Shown piece by piece: positions 7,385 to 16,510 of a DNA stretch of 64,000 bases (position 1 is the stretch's first letter; each line of letters starts with the position of its first letter). Made by a program: the position numbers and the translations under genes. A model generated the notes under the pieces. It was not told where the DNA came from, searched no databases, and was given only the letters and a program-made list of their open reading frames with translations. This DNA is from Bog-756 sp963737625 (GTDB lineage Bacteria > Actinomycetota > Acidimicrobiia > Acidimicrobiales > RAAP-2), in contig CAVTTK010000002.1 in NCBI GenBank assembly GCA_963737625.1, forward strand, positions 992,001 to 1,056,000, in the 5' to 3' direction.

Positions 7385-9058
7385 ATGGCCGAGGTGGGGA
7401 TTGCTCTGAGCGACGCCGTGGAACGGCATGTGCGTCCCGGTGACGCCGTCCACGTCATGTTGGGTCACAGTCGGTGGACGGCGTCGGCCCGCGAGCTGGC
7501 CCGCCAACAGTGGGGTGCCGATGCGGGGTTGACCCTGATCATGACCAGCCTCGGTGCCCTGGGGGCCCTGTTCTTCAGGGGCCAGATGGTCCGTCGGGTC
7601 GTCACCGCGTATTCGGGCAACAGCTTTCCCTCCTACGCCCCGAACCCCGTCTTCCAGGAGGGGTACCAGTCGGGTGACGTCGAGGTCGAGCACTGGTCGA
7701 TTCTCACCCTGGGCCAGCGTCTGGAGGCGGCCGCCCGCGGCCTTCCGGCGGTGGTCACCGGCTCCCTGTCCGGCTCGACCATGGCGGCCAACGATGGCTT
7801 CGCCACCGTGGACTCCCCGTTCGGCAGCGTCGGGCTCGTGGCGCCTCTGGCCCCCGACGTGGCCCTCCTCCATGCCGCCGTCGCCGACCGCCACGGGAAC
7901 CTGGCCGTCTCCGAGCCCCTCCTCGAAGGGGTGTGGGGGGCGTGGGCGGCCCGCCGCGGCGTCGTGGCCACGGTGGAGGCGATTGTGGACGACCTCGAGG
8001 AGCTCGGTCACCGGGTGAAGATCCCCGCCCATCGGGTCCTGGCCGTAGTGGAGGCGCCCTTCGGCGCCCATCCTGGCGGGTGCTATGCCCCGGGGCTCCC
8101 GGTGGCGGGCTACGGCGAGGACATCCCCTTTTGGATCGATGCCGCCGCCGCGGCCCGCGGGGACTTCGATGCCTGGGCCCGGGAGCACGTCCTCGGTCCC
8201 CCGGACCACGCCGCCTACCTGCAGAAGTTGGGCGACGACCGCCTCATCGGCCTCCGGCTCCTGGCCGACCCCGGTTCGTGGCGCCGTGATGCCGAGGCTC
8301 ACCCGGTACCCATCGACGAGCCGGTGAGCGAGTGGGAGGTGGCGGCCAGTCTGGGAGCCCGGGAGGTCCAGGACACGGTGGCGGCCCACGGGGCCGACGC
8401 CGTGCTGGCCGGTGCCGGCGTGGCCAATCTGGCCGCGTGGGTGGCCGTGGCCCGGGCCCGGGCGGCCGGAGCGTCGGTCCACCTCACGGCCGAGCTGGGC
8501 CTGTGGGGCTACACCCCCACGCCGGCCGATCCCTACATCTTCAACCACCGCGTGTTCCCCGGGACGTCGCTGCTATCCGACGCCTCCACCGTCCTCGGCA
8601 TGGTCGTGGGCGGTCCGGGGACCACCACCATCGGGTGCCTAGGTGCCGCCGAAGTGGACCAGCACGGCAATCTCAACTCCACGTCCCTGGGCGACGGCCG
8701 TTTCCTCGTCGGTTCCGGAGGGGCCAACGACGTGGTGAGCCGAGCCCGGGCCTGCGTGGTGGTGACCCAGGCCCGACCCCGTCGGCTCCCGGCCGAGGTG
8801 GCCTATATCACCGCGCCGGGCGAGCGGGTGAGCAGTGTGGTCACCGATCGGGGTGTGCTCCGGCGCATCGGCGGACGCCTGCAGGTGGCCGCGGTCCCCT
8901 CGGGCCGCGGATCCTTTGACGACCGGGTGAGGGCCATGGTGGCATCCTGCGGCTGGGAGCCGGAGGTGGCTGGCGACGTCGCCGAACTCGATCCGGTGAC
9001 CCAGTACGAGGTCCGCGACCTGAGGGAGTTCGACCGCCAACGCCAGTTCCTGGCTTGA
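7385..9058 (+). CDS. Fused alpha-beta family I CoA-transferase
   Basis: 557 aa from ATG 7385. Residues about 1-300 match the A subunit of glutaconate-type CoA-transferases (AVERHVRPGDAVHVML, GSLSGSTMAANDGFATVDSP, ADRHGNLAVS). Residues about 310-557 match the B subunit (LAGAGVANLAAWVAVARARA, then GAAEVDQHGNLNST and GGANDVVSRA). Glu in TAELGLWGY sits where the B-subunit catalytic Glu is expected. Such enzymes move CoA between carboxylates; mycobacterial IpdA/IpdB, of the same fold, instead hydrolyse a steroid ring. The subunits are normally two genes, so the single chain is unusual. The steroid-like context makes an IpdAB-type role possible, but transferase chemistry remains the default reading. 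Confidence 0.85.
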   Translation: MAEVGIALSDAVERHVRPGDAVHVMLGHSRWTASARELARQQWGADAGLTLIMTSLGALGALFFRGQMVRRVVTAYSGNSFPSYAPNPVFQEGYQSGDVEVEHWSILTLGQRLEAAARGLPAVVTGSLSGSTMAANDGFATVDSPFGSVGLVAPLAPDVALLHAAVADRHGNLAVSEPLLEGVWGAWAARRGVVATVEAIVDDLEELGHRVKIPAHRVLAVVEAPFGAHPGGCYAPGLPVAGYGEDIPFWIDAAAAARGDFDAWAREHVLGPPDHAAYLQKLGDDRLIGLRLLADPGSWRRDAEAHPVPIDEPVSEWEVAASLGAREVQDTVAAHGADAVLAGAGVANLAAWVAVARARAAGASVHLTAELGLWGYTPTPADPYIFNHRVFPGTSLLSDASTVLGMVVGGPGTTTIGCLGAAEVDQHGNLNSTSLGDGRFLVGSGGANDVVSRARACVVVTQARPRRLPAEVAYITAPGERVSSVVTDRGVLRRIGGRLQVAAVPSGRGSFDDRVRAMVASCGWEPEVAGDVAELDPVTQYEVRDLREFDRQRQFLA

Positions 9059-9140
9059 GAACGCCATTCTTTCCTCAAGATGAACAGCACAGTCCAGATT
9101 TCGCCAGTACCATGCTCCCAGCCTGCAAGGCAGACGGTTG

Positions 9141-9169
9141 TTGACACAGTCACATCCGTGTTTTAAGAA
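9141..9169 (+). promoter_or_regulatory. Sigma-70-type promoter for the HAAT operon
   Basis: A consensus -35 TTGACA (9141-9146) and a -10-like TAAGAA (9164-9169) are separated by 17 bp. They lie about 80 bp upstream of the binding-protein start at 9252, inside a 193-bp gene-free gap. This is the best -35 in the window. Confidence 0.55.
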
Positions 9170-9251
9170 CTGGCTCGACGTTCGGCCGTCCGGGGGAGTT
9201 GCGCCGGCGACGAGCCAATCGGGGCAGGTCGGCTACTAGGGAGGGTGGAAC

Positions 9252-10556
9252 ATGGGGAAGCGACGGGGGACACGCATGGTTGCCGGCGCGCTAGCGCTGG
9301 GAATTGCGCTAGCCGGCGGGACGGCCATCGCCGCCGGATCGGGGAGCGCCGGAGCGGCCACCACGGTGCCGGGGGTGTCAGCCACACAGATCAACATCGG
9401 GGCCATTTCCACTCTGTCCGGCTCGCTGGCCGGACTGTTCGGGGGTCTTTCTCCCGGGATGATCGCCTACTTCAAGACGATTGACGCCAAGGGTGGCATC
9501 AACGGGCGCCAGATTGTCCTCACCAACAACCTCGATGACGGGGGCTCGCCCTCCCAGTTCACCCAGGACGTCCACACCCTCATCGACCAGGACCACGTCT
9601 TCGCCGTCGGCGTGGCCTCGGCCTGGTTCACCCCGGGTTACTTCGTCTCGACCAAGACGCCGACCTACGGGTACAACGTCTCGGCCAACTGGCAGACCGC
9701 CCCCAACTTGTTCGCCGTAGGCGGATCTACGCAGGTCTACTCGTCGGGGTATCCCCAGATGAGCTACTTCATCAAGAAGGTGAAGGCCAAGTCGGTGGCC
9801 TTCATCAGCTACGGGCCGGCCATCTCCTCGTCCTACAACGCCTGCAACTCCTACGCCAAGGGGATGAAGGCGGCCGGATACAACGTCAATTTCGTGGATG
9901 TCGGGGCCCAACTGGGTGGGAGCTACAGCTCCGATGCCCAACGCATGCAGCAGGCCGGTTCGCAGTTGGTCGTCACCTGCATGCAGGACACGGACAACGT
10001 CACCCTGGCTCGGGCCATCCAACAGTACGGGCTCAAGATCAAGCAGCTATGGCTCAACGGCTACGACCAGCCGCTGCTCAATAAGTACAGCAGCCTCATG
10101 CAGGGGGTGTACCTGAACAACACCGGCACCGTGCCCTTCGAGACCACCAGTCTGGCCAAGTACGGCAATACGTACTCAGGGATGCAGGCGTACATCTCGG
10201 CCATGAAGAAGTACGAGCCGAACGACATCTATAACGACGTGGCCCTCCAGGGCTGGCAGTCGGCTGCCCTCATCGCCGCCGGCGTCAAGGCGGCCGGGAA
10301 GAACCTCACCCAGGCCAGCGTGGTCAGCGCCACCAACAAGATCACCAACTTCACCAGTCAGGGAGTCTCGGCTCCGGTGGACTGGACGAAGCTCCACACC
10401 GGGGTCACCTGGCCGAGCTGCAGCGCCTACCTCCAGGTCAACCAGCAGAAGTTCGTTCCCGTATTCGGCAAAGGCAAGCAGGTATTCGTATGCGTGGGTC
10501 AGAGCGTGAAGAACCCGGTGCCGGTCACTCCGCCATCGGGAACTCCGGGCACGTGA
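9252..10556 (+). CDS. HAAT/LivK-type ABC transporter substrate-binding protein
   Basis: 434 aa from ATG 9252, preceded by GGAGGGTGG. An N-terminal signal peptide (residues 1-37, RRGTRMVAGALALGIALAGG then an Ala-rich cleavage region) directs export. There is no lipobox Cys, so anchoring is unclear. The mature protein is a type I periplasmic binding fold of the Peripla_BP_6 family: TQINIGAISTLSG, AKGGINGRQIVL and a Venus-flytrap layout with paired Cys residues. It should capture a branched-chain amino acid, amide or other small carboxylate and pass it to the permease encoded 40 bp downstream. Lys/Asn/Tyr-rich composition differs from the neighbours, as is usual for exported binding proteins. 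Confidence 0.9.
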   Translation: MGKRRGTRMVAGALALGIALAGGTAIAAGSGSAGAATTVPGVSATQINIGAISTLSGSLAGLFGGLSPGMIAYFKTIDAKGGINGRQIVLTNNLDDGGSPSQFTQDVHTLIDQDHVFAVGVASAWFTPGYFVSTKTPTYGYNVSANWQTAPNLFAVGGSTQVYSSGYPQMSYFIKKVKAKSVAFISYGPAISSSYNACNSYAKGMKAAGYNVNFVDVGAQLGGSYSSDAQRMQQAGSQLVVTCMQDTDNVTLARAIQQYGLKIKQLWLNGYDQPLLNKYSSLMQGVYLNNTGTVPFETTSLAKYGNTYSGMQAYISAMKKYEPNDIYNDVALQGWQSAALIAAGVKAAGKNLTQASVVSATNKITNFTSQGVSAPVDWTKLHTGVTWPSCSAYLQVNQQKFVPVFGKGKQVFVCVGQSVKNPVPVTPPSGTPGT

Positions 10557-10596
10557 TCCGGCTCGACGACCGGAATAGGTAGGGATCGGCACGGGA

Positions 10597-12648
10597 GTGG
10601 AGCACTTCCTGGGCTTCGCCATTCCCGGAGTCCCCTACGGCTGTACCTACGCCATCGTGGCCGTGGGCCTCGTCCTCACCTACCAGGCCACCGGCGTGTT
10701 CAACTTCGCCTACGGAGCGCAGGCCTACGTATCGGGCTACGCCTTCACCAAGTTGGTGCAGTCCGCCCACCTGCCCGTGGGGGTGGCCTTCGTGCTTTCG
10801 GTGGTGGTGCTGGCTCCGCTCATCGGGTTGGCCTTCGACCGCCTGCTCTTCAGCAAGATCCCCAACTCGAACACGACGGCCAAGCTGGTCACGGGGATCA
10901 GCCTCTTCGTGGGGATCCCGTCGCTCCTGTCCGTGGTGTTCGGCAGTAACAACACCTACAGCCCCCCCAGCATCATCTTCAATCCCGACACCGTGTACTT
11001 CCGGATCGCCGGCACACCGGTGAACGGGATCTATCTGACCACCATCCTGACCACAGCGATCATCCTGGTGGCCCTCGTGGCACTGATGCGCTTTACCAGC
11101 CTGGGCCTGCAGATGCGGGGTGCGGTGGAAAGCCGACGACTGATCGAGCTGGACGGGGTCAACGCTGGGCGGGTGGTGGCCACGGCCTGGATGATCTCCG
11201 GCTTCTTGGCCGGGCTGGCCGGTGTGCTGCTGGCGCCGATCTACGGACAGCTCCAGTTCGATGACTATGCCGCGCTGATGGTGGCGGCCTTCGCCGCCGC
11301 CGCCTGGGCCGTGCTCAGGTCCATGCCCATCGCCGCCCTCGTGGGTGTGGCCATGGGCGTGCTGGCCACCACGCTGCAGGGCTACCTGCCGGTGAGCAGT
11401 GTCTGGTCCTCGGCCGTGCTCACCTCGCTTCCCTTCATCGTGCTGGTGGCCGCCCTGCTCATCGTGCCCGGGCTGCGCACGCTCGACAGCACCAAGGACC
11501 CGCTCTCGTCGGTCGATCCTCCGACGCCGCCGACGGCCGCCGCCATCCGGGTCCCGCAGGTCGAGAAGGTGACCAGGGTGGGGTGGTACGCGCTGCTGGC
11601 CGTGTTCGTGATCTCCATGCTCACCTGGATGCCCACCACGTGGGAGAACGTGTTCAACGCTGGGCTGGTCTACTCCACGGTGTTCCTGTCCATCACCCTG
11701 ATCACCGGGATGGGGGGCCAGCTCTCCCTGGCCCAGGCCACGCTGGCCGGGGTGGGGGCATTTACGGCTGCCCAGCTGGCCAACCACTTCGGGCTCAACC
11801 TGTTGCTGGGGGGCCTCGTGGGCGCGGCCGCCGCGGCGCTGGTGGCCACGGTGTTGGCCTTCGCCTCGGTGCGACTCCGGGGCCTCGGTCTGGCCCTGCT
11901 GACCATCGCCGCGGCCCTGTTCTTCGACAACACGGTGTTCCCACAGCTGACCGCCACCAACGGCACCTCGCTCCAGGTCAAGCCCAAGTGGGTCGGCCTC
12001 GGTATCGCCAATCCCGATGGGCACGCCTTCTTCATCCTGGCCATGGTGGTGCTGTTGGCGTGCATCTTCGTGGTGCGGCTGATCCACCGTGGCACCACCG
12101 GACGGTTCCTCGGAGCCATGCGGGGGAGCGAGACGGCGGCGTCGGGCATGGGCATCAACCTCAGATGGCAGCACATCGTGATCTTCGCCCTGTCCGGTGC
12201 GGTGGCCGGCGTGGGGGGGACCATGCTTTCCATCCAGCAGCAACAGGTCAATCCCCAGTTGTTCGTCTACCTCCTTTCCCTGGTCTACGTGGTCGTCGTC
12301 GTGACCACCGGTGCCAACACCGTGGAGGGGGCCGTCCAGGCCGGGTTCGGCTACGTCATCCTCAGCCAGCTCTTGACCTACGTCCCGGCCCGATTCGGGG
12401 GCAACAGCCTCGAAGTGGTGTTCTTCGCCTTCGGCGCCCTGACCTATGCCCGGCACCCCGAGGGCATCCTCGAGTACCAGAAACGGAAGTCGACCCTCCG
12501 CATGCAGAGCATCCTGTTCAGGGACGCCGCCGTCGACCCGGGCTCGCCCGGCGGCCCGACCCTCGGGGCTGGCGCTCCCAGGGGGCGGCCCCCAGGGGGC
12601 GGGGGAGCCGACCGACCGGCGACGGCGGGGGCCGGCGATCATGGCTGA
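10597..12648 (+). CDS. Fused LivH-LivM HAAT permease
   Basis: 683 aa from GTG 10597. Residues about 1-300 are a LivH-type permease (YAIVAVGLVLTYQATGVFNFA motif near the N terminus, and FTSLGLQMRGAVESRRLIEL). Residues about 335-630 are a LivM-type permease (TGMGGQLSLAQATLAGVGAF, RLRGLGLALLTIA, MRGSETAASGMGIN). Together they give about 16 membrane helices. The Pro/Gly-rich C-terminal tail (about 645-683) is disordered. In most bacteria LivH and LivM are separate proteins; fusion fixes their 1:1 stoichiometry. The stop overlaps the LivG ATG at 12641 by 8 nt. Role: membrane channel of the importer, in the cytoplasmic membrane. Confidence 0.92.
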   Translation: MEHFLGFAIPGVPYGCTYAIVAVGLVLTYQATGVFNFAYGAQAYVSGYAFTKLVQSAHLPVGVAFVLSVVVLAPLIGLAFDRLLFSKIPNSNTTAKLVTGISLFVGIPSLLSVVFGSNNTYSPPSIIFNPDTVYFRIAGTPVNGIYLTTILTTAIILVALVALMRFTSLGLQMRGAVESRRLIELDGVNAGRVVATAWMISGFLAGLAGVLLAPIYGQLQFDDYAALMVAAFAAAAWAVLRSMPIAALVGVAMGVLATTLQGYLPVSSVWSSAVLTSLPFIVLVAALLIVPGLRTLDSTKDPLSSVDPPTPPTAAAIRVPQVEKVTRVGWYALLAVFVISMLTWMPTTWENVFNAGLVYSTVFLSITLITGMGGQLSLAQATLAGVGAFTAAQLANHFGLNLLLGGLVGAAAAALVATVLAFASVRLRGLGLALLTIAAALFFDNTVFPQLTATNGTSLQVKPKWVGLGIANPDGHAFFILAMVVLLACIFVVRLIHRGTTGRFLGAMRGSETAASGMGINLRWQHIVIFALSGAVAGVGGTMLSIQQQQVNPQLFVYLLSLVYVVVVVTTGANTVEGAVQAGFGYVILSQLLTYVPARFGGNSLEVVFFAFGALTYARHPEGILEYQKRKSTLRMQSILFRDAAVDPGSPGGPTLGAGAPRGRPPGGGGADRPATAGAGDHG

Positions 12649-13420
12649 CGCGGTGGGTACGACGCCCCTCCTCGAGGTCAGTGGGGTCTCCAAGACCTTC
12701 GGCGGCGTGGCCGCCGTCAGCGGGGTCACCCTCTCGGTGGACAGCGGTGAGAGCGTGGGTCTGGTCGGGCCCAACGGTGCCGGCAAGACCACGCTGTTCA
12801 ATTGCATCGGTGGCCAGCTGCGACCGGAGCAGGGCCGCGTGGAACTCGAAGGGACCGACCTCCTCAACCTCCCCACCTACAAACGGGCCCGGCTGGGTAT
12901 CGGCCGCACCTACCAGCGCATCGAGGTCTTCCCCGACATGACGGTGTGGGATCACCTGCTGGTGGCGGTGCGCGCCCGGTGGTGCACCGGACGCATCTGG
13001 AAGGACCTGAGCCGGCGGAGCGCGCCGAGCACCGAGGAGAAGGACAGGGTGAACGCCGTGCTCGAGCTGGTGGGCATCGAGCGCCAGGCCGACACCACGG
13101 TGTCGACCTTGGGCTTGGGCTCGTGCCGTCTAGTGGAGCTGGCCCGGGCCCTGGTCAGCGAGCCGGTGCTGCTGATGGCCGACGAACCGTCCTCGGGCCT
13201 CGACGTCCACGAGACCCATGAGCTGGCCAGCGTGCTGAGGAAGCTGCAGCGGGAGCGGGGTATGGCCATGCTGCTGGTCGAGCACGACCTGGGCATGGTG
13301 GGCGAGGTGGTCGACCGGACCGTGGTCATGAACCTCGGTGTGGTCATCGCCGACGGTGCCTTCGACGACGTCATGGCTAACCCGGCCGTCCGGGAGGCCT
13401 ATCTGGGCGTGAAGGCATGA
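12641..13420 (+). CDS. livG: HAAT transporter ATPase LivG
   Basis: 259 aa from ATG 12641. ABC ATPase with Walker A GPNGAGKT (about 43-50), Q-loop YQRIEVFPDMTVWDH, Walker B LLMADEPSSGLD and the H-loop VEHD. The signature reads LGLGSCRLVELARAL, a divergent LSGGQ variant; LivG proteins of actinobacteria are often degenerate here. Start codon overlaps the permease gene and the stop overlaps LivF as ATGA, so the three genes are translationally coupled. Powers import together with LivF on the cytoplasmic face. Confidence 0.92.
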   Translation: MADAVGTTPLLEVSGVSKTFGGVAAVSGVTLSVDSGESVGLVGPNGAGKTTLFNCIGGQLRPEQGRVELEGTDLLNLPTYKRARLGIGRTYQRIEVFPDMTVWDHLLVAVRARWCTGRIWKDLSRRSAPSTEEKDRVNAVLELVGIERQADTTVSTLGLGSCRLVELARALVSEPVLLMADEPSSGLDVHETHELASVLRKLQRERGMAMLLVEHDLGMVGEVVDRTVVMNLGVVIADGAFDDVMANPAVREAYLGVKA

Positions 13421-14259
13421 CCGAGCCGCCCACCGACGCCGGCGGCGGGGCGGCGGCACTCGTCGACCAGCTGGGCGGTGGTGGCGGGAACGGCAGCGCC
13501 ACGACCGGTGGGTCGCCGGCCCTCGAGGTCGATCACGTCAGCGCCAGTTACGGACCGTATCGTGCCCTCTTCGACGTCACCTTCACCGTTCCCGAGTCCG
13601 GAGTCACCGCCCTGATCGGCTCCAACGGGGCGGGTAAGTCGACCGTGTCCCGGGTGGTGACCGGCCTGCTGGCCAGCACTGCCGGTGCCGTCAGGCTGAG
13701 CGGGAAGGATGTCACCGGACTTCCCGCCTACAAGATCGCCCGGGCCGGTGCGGCCCACGTGCCCGAGGGGCGGGGGGTCTTCGCCAACCTCACGGTGGAA
13801 GAGAATCTGAAGCTGGCCTTCCGGCAGCGCGGGGGACGACAGAGTGTCCCTGGATCGCTGGAGAAGGCCTATGCCGCCTTCCCCGTGCTCGGTTCACGCC
13901 GCCGGCAGCACGGCGGGACGCTGTCGGGGGGCGAACAGCGCATCCTCTCGCTGGCCAAGGTGCTGGTGGAGCCGCCCCGGCTCCTGGTGGCGGACGAGAT
14001 CTCGCTCGGCCTGGCCCCGGTGATGATCGATGCCGTCTACGACGGACTGCGCCAGATCAACGGGGCCGGAACCGCCCTCCTCATCGTGGAACAGCAGGTG
14101 GACAGGGTGCTCGAGATCGCTCGCACGGCGGTGGTGCTCGAACACGGGTCGGTGGCGTACAGCGGACCCTCCGAGGGCGCTTTGGGCGCCGTGGAGCACG
14201 TGTTGGCCTCGCGGGGGGAACGCACCATTCTGAGCGCCGAATCCGACGCCCACGGGTAG
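13417..14259 (+). CDS. livF: HAAT transporter ATPase LivF
   Basis: 280 aa from ATG 13417 (ATGA overlap with livG). After a disordered 35-residue Gly/Ala-rich N-terminal extension comes a standard LivF domain. It has Walker A GSNGAGKS (about 68-75), VPEGRGVFANLTVEENL, signature LSGGEQRIL, Walker B LLVADEISLGLAP, and VEQQV in the H-loop position, the Gln variant typical of LivF. Last gene of the transporter operon; two GC hairpins follow its stop. Confidence 0.92.
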   Translation: MTEPPTDAGGGAAALVDQLGGGGGNGSATTGGSPALEVDHVSASYGPYRALFDVTFTVPESGVTALIGSNGAGKSTVSRVVTGLLASTAGAVRLSGKDVTGLPAYKIARAGAAHVPEGRGVFANLTVEENLKLAFRQRGGRQSVPGSLEKAYAAFPVLGSRRRQHGGTLSGGEQRILSLAKVLVEPPRLLVADEISLGLAPVMIDAVYDGLRQINGAGTALLIVEQQVDRVLEIARTAVVLEHGSVAYSGPSEGALGAVEHVLASRGERTILSAESDAHG

Positions 14260-14261
14260 TC

Positions 14262-14305
14262 GCCGCCGAAGTGGCGGCTGCGAACCAAAGAGCCCCGATG
14301 GGGGC
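14262..14305 (+). terminator. Two GC hairpins after livF
   Basis: GCCGCC-GAAGT-GGCGGC (14262-14278) is followed by GCCCC-GATG-GGGGC (14292-14305). Neither has a T tract, so any termination would be of the T-poor type seen in high-GC actinobacteria. Confidence 0.4.
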
Positions 14306-14391
14306 CCATGAGGACCGCGCCGGTAGCTTGTCCTGTAAGGGGGCGAGGAGCCTGCACCGATGAAAGCAGCACCGGAGGGAGAGGAACGACT

Positions 14392-15585
14392 GTGAGCAAC
14401 AACGAACGCGACGCCGTCATCGTCGACGTGGTCCGTACGACGCTGGGAAAGCGGGGGGGCGCCCTGTCCCACTGGCACCCGGTCGACCTTCTGGGCTTCG
14501 CCCTGACCTCGCTGATTGAGCGCACCGGAGTGGACCCGGAGACCGTGGACGACGTGATCGGGGGGTGCGTCACCCAGTCCGGCGAGCAGGGCACCAACGT
14601 CACCCGGAACGGTTGGGTGGCGGCCGGGCTGCCTCAGAGCGTGCCGGCCACCACCGTCGACCGGCAGTGCGGGTCCTCGCAGCAGGCCATGCACTTCGCC
14701 GCCGCCGGCGTCAAGGCCGGGCACTACGACCTGGTGGTGGCGTGTGGGGTGGAGTCGATGACCCGGGCCCCCATGGCGTCCAACGCCCGCGGCGGCACCG
14801 GCCCGTTCCCCCCGTCCTTCCTGGACGTGATCGACGGTCGGCTGTGGGCCCAGTTCCGGGTGGCCCAGGTCCTGGCCGACCGGTGGGGAGTGACGCGAGA
14901 GCAGATGGACGAGTACGCCCTGGAGAGCCACCGTCGGGCGGCGGCGTCGTGGGATTCGGGCCATTTCGCCAACGAGACCGTGGCCGTGCCGCTGAAGGGG
15001 GAAGACGGCACCTTCACCGGTGCATCGCTCGAGGTGGACGAGGGTATCCGTCGCAACGCCTCCCTCGAGGCCCTGGCCGGTCTGCCCCCCGCCCAGAACT
15101 GGGAGCCGGACACGGCCCCGGACATCACCGCGGGCAACGCGTCGCAGATGACCGACGGCGCGGCGGCCATGCTGATCGCCGAACGATCGGTGGCCGAGCG
15201 ATTGGGCCTTCCCATCCGGGGCCGCTTCGCCCATGCCACCGTGGCGGCCGACGATGCCGCCATCGTCCTGTCCGCCCCCGTTCCGGCCACGCACCGGATC
15301 CTGGAGCGATCGGGCATGAAGGTCGAACAGTTCGACGCCGTCGAGTGCAACGAGGCCTTCGCCGCCATCCCCCTCATGTGGAACGCCGCCTTCCATGCTG
15401 ACCCCGAGAAGCTGAACCCGCGTGGGGGCGCCATCGCCATCGGCCATCCCTTGGGGGCCAGTGGTGTTCGGTTGGCCGCCACCCTCCTCAACCACCTCGA
15501 GGCCACCGGAGGCCGCTACGGCTTCCAGACCATGTGCGAAGGCGGTGGGCAGGCCAACGCTACGGTGATCGAGCGCCTGGGCTGA
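14392..15585 (+). CDS. Acetyl-CoA C-acyltransferase (thiolase)
   Basis: 397 aa from GTG 14392, preceded by GGAGGGAGAGG. Full-length degradative-type thiolase. The nucleophile Cys93 lies in DRQCGSSQQA, the active-site His in GGAIAIGHPLGASG near 350, and the second Cys in TMCEGGGQANA near 383; NEAFAA is also present. It cleaves 3-ketoacyl-CoA with CoA to acetyl-CoA (or propionyl-CoA) plus a shortened acyl-CoA. It starts a probable beta-oxidation group, but is convergent with the SDR at 15618-16433, so it is likely its own transcript after the transporter terminator. Steroid thiolases such as FadA5 look similar; chain specificity cannot be read. Confidence 0.93.
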   Translation: MSNNERDAVIVDVVRTTLGKRGGALSHWHPVDLLGFALTSLIERTGVDPETVDDVIGGCVTQSGEQGTNVTRNGWVAAGLPQSVPATTVDRQCGSSQQAMHFAAAGVKAGHYDLVVACGVESMTRAPMASNARGGTGPFPPSFLDVIDGRLWAQFRVAQVLADRWGVTREQMDEYALESHRRAAASWDSGHFANETVAVPLKGEDGTFTGASLEVDEGIRRNASLEALAGLPPAQNWEPDTAPDITAGNASQMTDGAAAMLIAERSVAERLGLPIRGRFAHATVAADDAAIVLSAPVPATHRILERSGMKVEQFDAVECNEAFAAIPLMWNAAFHADPEKLNPRGGAIAIGHPLGASGVRLAATLLNHLEATGGRYGFQTMCEGGGQANATVIERLG

Positions 15586-15617
15586 CCCCCGTCCGGCCCG
15601 CCGACCACCTCCCGCCG

Positions 15618-16433
15618 TTAGCCGTTCGGGGCCGACTGGTCCCTCGACGCCAGGTAGGCCGCCGTGCCCGCCAGGAAGGCGTCGACGTCCTGGGCCTTGT
15701 TGGCGGCGAACTCGGCGAAGTATCCGGGGACGTAGATGGCCAGGGAGCCGGCGGCGATCCCCTCGAGGATCGTGGTGGCCGCCTCGGCCACCGTGATGGA
15801 GGGGACGTCGGCGGTGAAGGGATCGTTGTCGGGCAGGGTGAAGAGCTCGGTGTCGACCACGCCGGGATAGACCACCGACACCTTGATACCCGAGGCCCAC
15901 AGGTCTACGGCCATGGACTCGGAGAAGACGGCCAGGGCGGCCTTGGACGCCGAGTAGGCCGACTCCCCCGGGGGGCTCAGGGTGGCGGCCACCGAGGCCA
16001 CCGACACCACGGTCCCCGAGCCCCGTTCCAGCATCTGGGGAAGGAGGGCCAGGGTGAGCCGCACCGGGGAGAGATAGTTGATGGCCATCACCGCTTCGAC
16101 CGTGGTCGGGTCGAGGGCGGTGACGTGGCGGCGCTTGGGGATGCCGGCGTTGTTGACCAGGATGTCCACGCCTCCCAGTTCGGCCACCGCCCGCTCGGCC
16201 AGCTCATCGACGGCCCGGTTGTCGGCCAGGTCCACGGTCCACATGGTCGAGGCCGGCGAGTGGATCCGGCACCGCTCGACGACCTCGGCCAGCCTGTCCT
16301 GGCGCCGGGCGGCAATCCCTACCGTGGCCCCGGCGGCGGCGAAGGCCTCGGCCAGTCCGGCACCGATGCCCGAGGAACCCCCGGTGATCAGTACCCGTGC
16401 CCCTCCAAATGCGTCCTCGATCGAAACGGACAT
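15618..16433 (-). CDS. SDR family oxidoreductase
   Basis: 271 aa from ATG 16433, preceded by GGGGGAGG. Classical SDR: TGGSSGIG cofactor motif, NNAG, Ser in VASVAATLSPPG and YSASK catalytic Tyr-Lys. The C-terminal part (YVPGYFAEFAANKAQDVDAFLAGTAAYL) is close in layout to the second SDR at 32253-33092, which ends EMKTRDIEGFMAGMRAM, so the two are paralogues of one subfamily. The substrate is unknown. It lies 77 bp downstream of the enoyl-CoA hydratase gene and is probably the last gene of the minus-strand group from 20112 to 15618. Confidence 0.87.
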   Translation of the reverse strand: MSVSIEDAFGGARVLITGGSSGIGAGLAEAFAAAGATVGIAARRQDRLAEVVERCRIHSPASTMWTVDLADNRAVDELAERAVAELGGVDILVNNAGIPKRRHVTALDPTTVEAVMAINYLSPVRLTLALLPQMLERGSGTVVSVASVAATLSPPGESAYSASKAALAVFSESMAVDLWASGIKVSVVYPGVVDTELFTLPDNDPFTADVPSITVAEAATTILEGIAAGSLAIYVPGYFAEFAANKAQDVDAFLAGTAAYLASRDQSAPNG

Positions 16434-16510
16434 ACCTCCCCCTTCGTAGTGCGTCAGTCGGTGTGCTGTACCTGTAGCTGTCGGTGTGCCCGGCTGGTCG
16501 GCGTACTGGG

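Noticed and set aside
10525..12876. A 783-aa minus-strand open frame antisense to the LivHM permease
   Set aside because: It is rich in His/Gly/Asp repeats with no recognisable domain, and lies fully opposite a clear membrane-protein gene; it is a GC-bias shadow.
9252..14259. The two HAAT clusters as a recent duplication
   Set aside because: Gene order and domain fusions differ (binding protein and separate LivF versus MFS-LivF fusion), and the permease sequences share only family motifs.
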